NCBI GenBank assembly: GCA_026874595.1
Contig: CM049313.1
Location: forward strand, 27,958,008 to 28,022,007
Length of the DNA: 64,000 nucleotides
From: Sipunculus nudus
Taxonomy: Eukaryota; Annelida; Sipuncula; Golfingiida; Sipunculidae
Reading direction: 5' to 3'
Shown here: positions 51,530 to 59,969 of the stretch, one piece after another
How the letters are laid out: each line of letters begins with the position of its first letter
Numbering within the stretch: the stretch's first letter is position 1
The notes under the pieces: model-generated
What the model was told of the DNA's origin: nothing
What the model saw: only the letters and a program-made list of their open reading frames with translations
Databases searched by the model: none
Program-made: the position numbers and the translations under genes

Positions 51530-51786
51530 GCTGTGAAGCTCACAGAATATTGATCATGTAAAACAGTTTTGACCTAGGTTCTTGGGAGATTTTCCAAGGT
51601 CCTCCCACAAGGTTTTCTATTTTGAGAAGTTCCTAGGTAGTGAGAAGTTTCTAGGTTGAATGGTTACAATCTGTGCCCTGCTATGAACTATGAACTGTTG
51701 AGCCCCAGATGAACACACAAAAGGAGAAATAGTGCTAAATAGTGATAGATATAGCTCAGATGACTTACAGTCAGCTGAGCTAAAAA
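51530..51786 (+). mobile_element. Decayed 309-type unit joined to a hairpin-CTAA tail
   Basis: 51,530-51,685 aligns with the right half of the 309 bp unit in order: AAGCTCACAGAATAT (satellite AGCTCCGAGGATAT), a GACCTAG-TT segment, GATTTTCCAAGGTCCTCCC, AGTTTCTAGGTTGAATGG, TTACAATCTGTGCCCTG. Some 70 bp later comes ATATAGCTCAGATGACTTAC and AGTCAGCTGAGCTAAAAA (hairpin 51,753-51,781). This places the satellite-type unit inside an element of the hairpin-CTAA family. Confidence 0.75.
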
Positions 51787-51805
51787 TAATGTCACTTGAG
51801 TATAC

Positions 51806-51930
51806 CTTCAAGGTGTATCCAGGTATTGTCATTTCACCTCCGTTGCTTTTAAGGAACCATAAATTTTCTGTAACTCCACCAGTAGAGCACTTCTGTAACC
51901 CCATCAGCGGAGAAAAACTGCAACAGGGTT
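51806..51930 (-). pseudogene. Exon-like segment A1
   Basis: On the minus strand TTTAATTCCTATCACAG (acceptor) precedes 125 bp ending TTGAAG and then GTATAC (donor). One frame is open throughout (two bases, then PCCSFSPLMGLQKCSTGG on to TIPGYTLK). However, alignment with A2 and A3 suggests that frame is shifted relative to theirs, so this is probably a relic rather than a working exon. The family is not recognised. Confidence 0.35.
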
Positions 51931-52251
51931 CTGTGATAGGAATTAAAACAATATAAGTGACTCATATAAATTTAAAAATCACAAAAAAGAATATTCCAAT
52001 AAATATACTTAATGTAACAATGACTGTTCCTATCAATTTGAAATGCTGATCCTGTAAGAACTCACTCCAATAGGAGTTAATGTCAGACAAACCCATGATC
52101 TTTGTTTATGCTAGTAGGATTGAAATTTGACCACTGGGACAAAATCCAATTAGAATATCCTAAATTAATTCTGATCTTACTTAAAGTAATGTACCAAAAA
52201 AGATACAAAATAAAAAAAAAATTAATAATTCAAAATATCTTTAATTTAGTG

Positions 52252-52480
52252 AAGGGTGTATTTCAGTGCCATTTGTCAGAAACTATAAGAGTTTCCATTT
52301 GGTGATCTCAGTTTATGCAAACCTGGAAAAAAGTCATGAACTCAAGAATTGGCTATACACATATACTAGCATGATCATTATGTACAACATGTATGATGAC
52401 AAATGGGAGCTGTTTCTCTTTAAAACAAATATATTTATATGAAAGAATGTCTGAAGAATTAACAGGAGAACTGTAAATAT
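52252..52480. repeat. Block B1 (pair with 58,336-58,520)
   Basis: Shares with 58,336-58,520: GAAGGGTGTATT, AGAAACTATA, AAACCTGG then AGTC and TGAACT, AACATGTATGAT, AATGGGA then GCT, and a GAAGAA-TAA-AGGAG series. A minus-strand open frame (MDGGIIPDVKSWDEFTVPA) with a GTATGT donor-like site overlaps the right part, near 52,508-52,567. Confidence 0.8.
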
Positions 52481-52569
52481 ATTAATTATGAAAGGCTGTT
52501 CACACATACTTGCTGGTACGGTAAATTCGTCCCATGATTTTACATCTGGGATAATCCCACCATCCATTT

Positions 52570-52979
52570 GAACATACCCTTACAGAAATTTTGGGACATG
52601 AAGTGTGCTTAAAGTGTGCTTATTTTGTGCTTTCAGTGAAATGCTGTACAGAAATACTTTGAAAATGCTGAAACTGCATGTGCTTCTTTAGTGCTCCAAG
52701 TGTACTGATTCTGTGCTTCAGAAATACAATGTGCTGAAATTGCTGCTTTGTTGCTCCAAATAAACTGATTAACTGCTTTTATAGTGCTCCTAGGTCTGCT
52801 CAAATATTTTCAAAGTACCATTCAATTGTGATAACATTTATGCACACTGAACAATACCTCAAAGGTGTTTTTTACATGCCTAAGTAGTGCTTAAACCATG
52901 CTCCATTTACATTTCTTTTTTACTTTTTCTGTGCTTATTGAGTGTGCCTCAAATACAATTTTTCTGCAAGGGTATGTTC
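52570..52979. mobile_element. MITE-like element, 410 bp
   Basis: Left end GAACATACCCTTACAGAAAT, right end (other strand) GAACATACCCTTGCAGAAAA: near-perfect inverted ends of about 20 bp. The interior is full of TGCTT/GTGCT words (more than a dozen). No long frame. No clear target-site duplication is visible. It interrupts the duplicated A-B block between B1 and A2. Confidence 0.8.
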
Positions 52980-53014
52980 TGTGAACATCTGTATTAAAAT
53001 AATTCCAACTATAC

Positions 53015-53118
53015 CTTCAGGAATTGTCCAGGGTTGTCACTTCAAACATCTTTGTTGTTGAGTGTACATCACAGGCCTTTTTTGCATCCCAATCAAAGTA
53101 TGTCTGCTGGGGAGTTCT
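53015..53118 (-). pseudogene. Exon-like segment A2
   Basis: On the minus strand TTTTAATTCCTATCAG precedes 104 bp ending CTGAAG and then GTATAG. The long frame (RTPQQTYFDWDAKKACD and on) closes with a TGA a few bases before the donor. Relative to A1 and A3 one base is missing in ACAACCCTGG, which explains this, so the segment looks frameshifted. Confidence 0.35.
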
Positions 53119-53436
53119 CTGATAGGAATTAAAACAATGGTGGAAATTTCTTATATCAACCAGAGATTCACAAAAAAAATATTAACATAAATAAACTATA
53201 TGTACCAATTCCTACTCTGATCTGTTGGAGCAGAATCATTGATCCTGCAAGGCCAAACTCAGAGGGGTTGTCACAAGACAAACTCTGATCCTTTTTTTAT
53301 TTTGCTATTAGGACTGCTGTTTCTACTAAGACTAATCCAATTAGAGTGTTCTTAGACAAATTCTGACCTCATTGTAAATAACTTATTTTGAAGCAAATTA
53401 CAGGTACAAAATCACAAAAGAAATTAGTCAATTATG

Positions 53437-53934
53437 AAACTAGAGGTTGAAGGTCCTCAATTAGCTCCAGCTCCTAAAATGGCAGCCCAAGGGACAGGGA
53501 TCCATATTGAAAGTCAGATTGGTCTGAAATTTTTTACCATAAATAATCTAAAAGGGAAAAAAATTAATAAAACAATCACAGGATTGTCTAAAACGTTATT
53601 GTAAAAAGATTTAAAGTATTTGATTGGCAGATATATATTTATGGATTCAACAGCAGTCTGAAATTTTAAAGCACACAAACCCTCAAGGGTGTCAATGTTC
53701 TGTCAAAATTTTGCATGAAAATCACTTACTGAGGTCCAGTCTCCATAATAGGTATTAAGCAGGTCTGTAATTGGATAACAGGCACCATTTTGAACCATGA
53801 ATTCTAGAAAGATCTCATTGAAATACTGCACTCGAAAGAAAGCATCCCGGATGGACAGAAAAGATAAGATGAAAGGGTGGACAGATGGACAAGTCAATCA
53901 CTATAATACACCCCTTTTCAAGCGGGGTTCTAAC
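53437..53934 (+). mobile_element. Probable small element ending in a CCCC/GGGG hairpin
   Basis: Starts near AAACTAGAGGTTGAAGG (like the AAACTAGA start at 44,693). Ends with a GGGTGGACAGATGGACAAG run, CACTATAATACACCCC, a nine-base loop and GGGGTTCTAAC (hairpin 53,910-53,928). In the duplicated A-B block this segment together with 53,938-58,323 has no counterpart at the empty site near 52,215-52,245. Confidence 0.5.
53703..53897 (-). CDS. Exon-like frame with a strong donor site, unrecognised
   Basis: The minus strand carries TTTCTTTCGAGTGCAG (acceptor-like), then 96 bp encoding YFNEIFLEFMVQNGACYP followed by ITDLLNTYYGDWTS, then GTAAGTG, a near-ideal donor. The frame is open well beyond both sites. 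The peptide is protein-like (aromatic and acidic residues, Cys) but I recognise no family. It lies within the segment that looks inserted relative to the empty site, so it may be captured host sequence or chance. Confidence 0.3.
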   Translation of the reverse strand: MTCPSVHPFILSFLSIRDAFFRVQYFNEIFLEFMVQNGACYPITDLLNTYYGDWTSVSDFHAKF

Positions 53935-54059
53935 AACAAAACAAGAGACCCAGGGGTCTAATGTTCACTCTGTGAATTACTGTGCAATTTGGCAAGTGAT
54001 TAAAAAATAAATGAATGTGAAAATACCATTCATTCCTTTCCAAGTAGACATTGTCCTAT

Positions 54060-54620
54060 TGCACAAGGTAGGTGGCGTCACCTATATGGTTTATGAGAAA
54101 ACTTTCCAAGATGACTGCACATGCCAAATTTCAGACCAATACTCCTGAGATATGAGCAATTTTCACCAAAAGCAAATGTATGAAGGGACACCACAGGAAA
54201 ATTATTGCAGATGGCGCCACCAGTCTTGTTTACGAGATTGAGGTGACGATGATCTATGGACATGCACAATTTCAACCCAATACACTGAACAAACACTAAG
54301 ACGATCAGATGGCAAATGCAAAGTTGGACACTCCGCAAAAAGTAGTGTAGGTGGCGCCACCTGTCTGGTTAACGAGAAAACTTTCCTAGATGGATAGACA
54401 TGACAAATTTCAGATCAATACATCGAACCACTTCTGAGATATGAGCAATTTTCACCCACAGCAAATGTACCAGGGATGCCATGGGAAAACAATTGCAGAT
54501 GGCATCATCAGTCTTGAGTGTAAGTCTGAGGAGTCCAAGATCTATGAATATGCAAAATTTCAGCTAAATATGTTGAACCACTCCTGAGATTGAGAGTTGT
54601 TATATAAAAGAAACCCAGGT
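54060..54620 (+). repeat. About 140 bp tandem units (four) in the element's left part
   Basis: The core occurs at 54,071 (GGTGGCGTCACC), 54,210 (GATGGCGCCACC), 54,350 (GGTGGCGCCACC) and 54,498 (GATGGCATCATC). Units 1 and 3 share GAGAAAACTTTCC. Units 2 and 4 share CAGTCTTG and TCTATG. The basic repeat is thus a dimer of about 280-288 bp. Each unit contains CAAATTTCAG or similar and GAGATATGAGCAATTTTCACC in units 1 and 3. Confidence 0.8.
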
Positions 54621-54779
54621 TTGTACTGCACAGAAAGGTTCTCCATCATTGTTACCTACAACTACATCGGTGAGGGAACAAGTATGCCAGGTTTTGGAAA
54701 GATCAGTCCAAGGGTCCTAGAGGAGACTCTGTTTTTGTGGATTATAACAAATAAATACTTAATGACATATTTTGGATAA

Positions 54780-57700
54780 AAGCAGAAAACACCATTACAG
54801 CCTGCTGAAAGTAGCTAAACAGGTGGCACCACCTGGAGGTCAAAATCATTAAGCAGTCACATGATCAATATTCCTGTGAAATTTGAAACTGAAGGCTGCA
54901 GCAGTTCCTAAGATATTTGGTAACAGACAATACATCATGTATAGAAACACATCAAGTTCCGTAGATATGCCATCTTGAAAATCACTTGACTGAATTTATA
55001 CTCAAATTATTCCTCTTCCTCTAAGGAACTGTTGACTATGACATAAAAGCCAAAGTATTTATACTTTATGACATATCTTGGAAAAAGCAGTAAAGACCAT
55101 TACAACCTGTAGAAAGAAGGTAAACACAGATAGCGCCACCTGCAGGTCAAATTATTTAGCATGAACATGATGCAGTTCCTAAGATAGTTAGTAATAGACA
55201 ATACATCATTTATAGAAACACATCAAGCTGTCAAATTTTGCAATCGACACAGTTCCATAAAGACGCCATCTTGAAAATGAATTGACTGAATTTATACTAG
55301 AATTATTCCACTTCCTCTAAGGAACTGTTGACTATAATATGAAGGCCAAAATATTATTACTTTATGACTTATCTTGAAAGAAGTGGAAAGGAACATTTTG
55401 TCCCACAGTAAGTAGGTCAACACAGCTGGCGCCACCTGGAGGTCAAAATCATCTGGCAGTCACATGATTAATATTCCTGTGAAATTTGAAACTGAAGGCT
55501 GCAGCAGTTCCGAAAATATTTGGTAACAGACAATACATCCTGTATGGAAACACATCAAGTTGCTAAATTTTGCAACCCACACAATTTGAAGTTCTGTAGA
55601 GAAGCCATCTTGAAAATGACTTGACTGAATTTATACTCAAATTATTCCCCTTCCTCCAAGGAACTGTTTGCTATGATATGAAGGCCAAAATTTCAATACT
55701 TTGTGACTTATCTTGGAAGAAGTGGAAAAGACCATTTTTTCCCCCAGAAAGTAGGTCAACACAGGTGGCGCAACCTGGAGGTCAAAATCATCTGGCAGTC
55801 ACATGATCAATATTCCTGTGAAATTTGAAACTGAAGGCTGCAGCAGTTTCTAAGATATTTGGTAACAGACAATACACCATGTATAGAAACGCATCAAGCT
55901 GTCATATTTTGCGATCGACAGAATTTGAAGTTCCGTAGAGACGCCATCTTGAATATGACTTGACTGAATTTATACTCAAATTATTCCCCTTCCTCTAAGG
56001 AACTGTTGACTATGATATGAAGGTCAAAATTTCAATACTTTGTGACTTATCTTGGAAGAAGTGGAAAAGACCTTTTTTTCCCGCAGAAAGTAGGTCAACA
56101 CAGGTGGCGCCACCTGGAGGTCAAAATCATCTGGCAGTCACATGATCAATATTCCTGTGAAATTTGAAACTGAAGGCTGCAGCAGTTCCAAAAATATTTG
56201 GTAACAGACAATACATCCTGTATGGAAACACATCAAGTTGCTAAATTTTGCAACCCACACAATTTGAAGTTCTGTAGAGACGTCATCTTGAAAATGACTT
56301 GACTGAATTTATACTCAAATTATTCCCCTTCCTCTAAGGAACTGTTGGCTATGATATGAAGGCCAAAATTTCAATACTTTGTGACTTATCTTGAAAGAAG
56401 TGGAAAGGAACATTTTGTCCCACAGAAAGTAGGTCAACACAGCTGGCGCCACCTTGAGGTCAAAATCATCTGGCAGTCACATGATCAATATTCCTGTGAA
56501 ATTTGAAACTGAAGGCTGCAGTAGTTCTGAAAATATTTGGTAACAGACAATACATCCTGTATGGAAACGCATCAAGTTGCTAAATTTTGCAACCCACACA
56601 ATTTGAAGTTCTGTAGCGACGCCATCTTGAAAATGACTTGACTGAATTTATACTCAAATTATTCCCCTTCCTCCAAGGAACTGTTGGCTAAGATATGAAG
56701 GCCAAAATTTCAATACTTTGTGACTTATCTTGGAAGAAGTGGAAAAGACCATTTTTTCCCGCAGAAAGTAGGTCAACACAGGTGGCGCCACCTGGAGGTC
56801 AAAATCATCTGGCAGTCACATGATCAATATTCCTGTGAAATTTGAAACTGAAGGCTGCAGCAGTTTCTAAGATATTTGGTAACAGACAATACATCATGTA
56901 TAGAAACACATCAAGCTGTCATTTTTTGCGATCGACAGAATTTGAAGTTCCGTAGAGACGCCATCTTGAATAAGACTTGACTGAATTTATACTCAAATTA
57001 TTCCCCTTCCTCTAAGGAACTGTTGGCTATGATATGAAGGCCAAAATTTCAATACTTTGTGACTTATCTTGGAAGAAGTGGAAAAGACCATTTTTTCCCG
57101 CAGAAAGTAGGTCAACACAGGTGGCGCCACCTGGAGGTCAAAATCATCTGGCAGTCACATGATCAATATTCCTGTGAAATTTGAAACTGAAGGCTGCAGC
57201 AGTTTCTAAGATATTTGGTAACAGACAATACATCATGTATAGAAACACATCAAGCTGTCATTTTTTGCGATCGACAGAATTTGAAGTTCCGTAGAGACGC
57301 CATCTTGAATAAGACTTGACTGAATTTATACTCAAATTATTCCCCTTCCTCTAAGGAACTGTTGGCTATGATATGAAGGCCAAAATTTCAATACTTTGTG
57401 ACTTATCTTGAAAGAAGTGGAAAAGACCATTTTTTCCTGCAGAAAGTAGGTCAACACAGGTGGCGCCACCTGGAGGTCAAAATCATCTGGCAGTCACATG
57501 ATCAATATTCCTGTGAAATTTGAAACTGAAGGCTGCAGCAGTTCCGAAAATATTTGGTAACAGACAATACATCCTGTATGGAAACACTACAAGTTGCTAA
57601 ATTTTGTGACCCACACAATTTGAAGTTCTGTAGAGACGCCATCTTGAAAATGACTTGACTGAATTTATACTCAAATTATTCCCCTTCCTCTAAGGAACTG

Positions 57701-58150
57701 TTGGCTATGATATGAAGGCCAAAATTTCAATACTTTGTGACTTATCTTGGAAGAAGTGGAAAAGACCATTTTTTCCCGCAGAAAGCAGGTCAACACAGGT
57801 GGCGCCATCTGGAGGTCAAAATCATCTGGCAGTCATATGATCAATATTCCTGTGAAATTTGAAACTGAAGGCTGCAGCAGTTTCTAAGATATTTGGTAAC
57901 AGACAATACATCATGTATAGAAACACATCAAGCTGTCATATTTTGCGATCGACAGAATTTGAAGTTCCGTAGAGACGCCATCTTGAATATGACTTGACTG
58001 AATTTATACTCAAATTATTCCCCTTCCTCTAAGGAACTGTTGACTATGATATGAAGGTCAAAATATTAATACTTTATGACTTATCTTGAAAGAAGTCGAA
58101 AAAACCATTTCTTCCCGCAGAAAGTAGGTCAACATAGGTGGCGCCACCAA
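54780..58150 (+). repeat. 339 bp tandem array, about ten units
   Basis: The core GGTGGCGCCACCTGGAGG (or variants GCTGGCGCC, GATAGCGCC) occurs at 54,822, 55,129, 55,425, 55,764, 56,103, 56,442, 56,781, 57,120, 57,459, 57,798 and 58,137. Spacing is exactly 339 from 55,425 on. The first two units are shortened by internal deletions (307 and 296 bp). Two subtypes exist: X (GTTCCGAAAATATTTGG, CCTGTATGG, CAACCCACAC) and Y (GTTTCTAAGATATTTGG, CATGTATAG, GCGATCGACAG). Open frames inside are short and interrupted. Confidence 0.95.
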
Positions 58151-58301
58151 AAGCTTATTTTTGCATGTCCATCCCATGATCAGTAATTCTGCAAAGTGTC
58201 ATGAAGGTAGCTGCTTTGGCTGTTGAGATATTTGGTAACAGACGGTGGACGGTGGACAGTTGACAGTGGACAGTGGACGGCGGACGCTGCGCCATGGCAT
58301 A

Positions 58302-58318
58302 AGTTCACAGAGTGAACT
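58302..58318 (+). other. Terminal stem-loop of the 4.4 kb element
   Basis: AGTTCAC, AGA loop, GTGAACT: a perfect 7 bp stem followed directly by AAAAA, so the text reads CTAAAA at its end. It corresponds in position to the hairpins at 45,637, 46,181, 50,841 and 51,753. Confidence 0.8.
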
Positions 58319-58335
58319 AAAAAGTAAATTCTGTG

Positions 58336-58520
58336 AAGGGTGTATTGCGGTGCAATTTACTAGAAACTATATTATGATCAGTGTATCCAGCAGGTGAACT
58401 CGGCCCATGGAAACCTGGCTGAAGTCTTGAACTTGAGAACAGGTAATATTCTACCAAGGTCATTGTGAGCAACATGTATGATTGGAAGCTTAACAATGGG
58501 AAGCTCTTACTAGTTTATTT
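58336..58520. repeat. Block B2 (pair with 52,252-52,480)
   Basis: Right continuation of the duplicated A-B block after the 4.4 kb insertion. See B1 for shared text. Confidence 0.8.
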
Positions 58521-58581
58521 GTAAGGAGCAATCTTGGAAGAACTAAAAGGAGTAAAAACATTACAAAAATTTCATCTATAC

Positions 58582-58685
58582 CTTTGGGAATGATCCTGGA
58601 CAGTCACTTATTATCTCTGTTGCTTGAGTTCATAAAATTCCTTTTTCTGCATCTGAATTAAAGGATAGACTGTACTCAAAGTGTT
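58582..58685 (-). pseudogene. Exon-like segment A3
   Basis: On the minus strand GCACCGACCACAG precedes 104 bp ending CCCAAAG and then GTATAG. The frame encoding SDCPGSFPK next to the donor is the counterpart of TIPGYTLK in A1 and NPGQFLK in A2, but it is closed upstream by a TGA. Same length as A2. Unrecognised, probably a relic. Confidence 0.35.
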
Positions 58686-58720
58686 CTGTGGTCGGTGCTA
58701 AAGAAATGTCTGCTACAAAT

Positions 58721-59269
58721 ATAAATTCAAAACGTCACATAGAAATATAAAAACTGAGCATTTCTTGCAGAGCATAAAAATGTATATATAATTACATACA
58801 CACCTCAACAATTATTATATATCCAACTTCAAGGGAAATAAGCAATTCTTCAAAAGCTAAGGGGTTCAGAATATTAATGTATTTCTGCATGAAGAATGCA
58901 CTGCAATAACCACTATAGAAGCTACTAATAAAATGTATGGTAATACCAGACCATTACCATATGAAAAACTAGCCAAGAAAAATAAAAATTAAAAAAAAAG
59001 CACCGTATTATATTATTCTTGCACATGATATTCACCCTAATATTTTTCAGATACAACATCAAACAAATTGCATGGTCAGGATTTCTCTGCTACACACACT
59101 TGCTTATACACCCACACACAAAATACACTTTTATTCCTCTTACAAAAATAATATATAAAATATGCAGGGGATAACAACATGCTATGACGGGGGTTTTCTG
59201 GAGGATACTGGAAGGACAGTACTATATTTTGAGGACAGACTATCCCTACCAGCATATGTTGTATTCTCA
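58721..59269. other. Unassigned AT-rich stretch
   Basis: Contains CA-rich text near 59,090-59,130 and a 65-codon minus frame (59,076-59,273) without recognisable motifs. Confidence 0.4.
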
Positions 59270-59671
59270 TCACTGCTTACAGTATATAACACAATACAAA
59301 TTTATCACGCACACCTGCAAGAGGTAACAAACAACACAAATAATACACATAAACAAACACCTCATATCACTAAAAACAAATACATACACCTTTATTGAGT
59401 AAAATGGAAAACATAACAGTACTCCAGGCTGCAGGCTTATGATGAAAATGTTAATCGCTCTCCAATCATTCAAGATCAAGTTCTGCTCTCTGGATTGGCT
59501 GGGTCTCTGCTGCTGGTGTTGGTATAGGTTTGTATTCTGCCTGGCCTTTTTGGCTTTGGGTGCTGTGGCTCTCCTCAGGTCACCAGTATGGGTAAAACGC
59601 TGGTGGTCTCGCGGCTCCCTGCAATGCTTGCATATATATATGGCATCACGTCTATAGGCTCCATCAAATGT
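59270..59671 (-). CDS. Open 133-codon minus frame with a Cys/His cluster, possibly a TE or zinc-finger relic
   Basis: The frame runs from just after a TAG (59,674-59,672) to TGA at 59,270 with no ATG near its start. CTCCTAAAGCAAATAG could be an acceptor. The first half reads as protein: RRDAIYICKHCREPRDH, then RFTHTGDLRRATAPKAKKAR and a Gln-rich stretch. CKHC followed by two His residues suggests a small metal-binding fold, but the spacing (C-x2-C-x5-H-x4-H) is not that of a classic C2H2 finger. The second half is hydrophobic and T-rich in DNA and looks non-coding. AATAAA (59,396-59,391 on the minus strand) falls inside. A decayed transposon protein or an unrecognised exon are both possible. 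Confidence 0.3.
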   Translation of the reverse strand, partial: TFDGAYRRDAIYICKHCREPRDHQRFTHTGDLRRATAPKAKKARQNTNLYQHQQQRPSQSREQNLILNDWRAINIFIISLQPGVLLCFPFYSIKVYVFVFSDMRCLFMCIICVVCYLLQVCVINLYCVIYCKQ

Positions 59672-59909
59672 CTATTTGCTTTAGGAGCACAAAGGGCTGG
59701 AGCCTTGACTACAGCCACCTGTAGCTGCTCAATAAAACATGTTCAGTCAGTCAGTGTACGTATATCTGCATATTTGCATGACCTTGACAAAAAAGGGCCA
59801 GGTCACTAGTTTTTTTATATTCTCAAAGAATTAGTTGACATGATTCATATAACCAAGATGAGTGGAAAATAGGTAATATACTTTAAAAGTTGTGGGTTTC
59901 ACAATAATG

Positions 59910-59962
<53 letters not shown>
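59910..59962. repeat. (TA)n microsatellite
   Basis: About 26 uninterrupted TA dinucleotides. Confidence 0.97.

Positions 59963-59969
<7 letters not shown>

Larger units (their letters stand above)
53938..58323 (+). mobile_element. 4.4 kb non-autonomous element with two internal tandem arrays
   Basis: The left end ACAAG is followed by a palindrome AGACCCAGGGGTCT and GTTCACTCTGTGAA. The right end has a GGACGGTGGACAGTTGACAG-type run, GCGCCATGGCATAAG and the hairpin GTTCAC, AGA, GTGAAC, then TAAAAA. GTTCACTCTGTGAA on the left is the inverse of TTCACAGAGTGAAC on the right. The interior consists of about four 140 bp units (54,060-54,620) and about ten 339 bp units (54,780-58,150), all with a GGTGGCGCCACC core. 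No enzyme is encoded. The layout resembles Helitron-like/HINE elements (subterminal inverted repeats, central tandem repeats, terminal hairpin, CTAA). The class is inference. Confidence 0.7.

Noticed and set aside
51617-51904. 95-codon minus frame as one gene
   Set aside because: It reads through the A1 donor site into the hairpin tail and the decayed satellite unit, so only its first part could be an exon.
54078-54338. 86-codon minus frame as a gene
   Set aside because: It lies across two 140 bp tandem units of the non-autonomous element.
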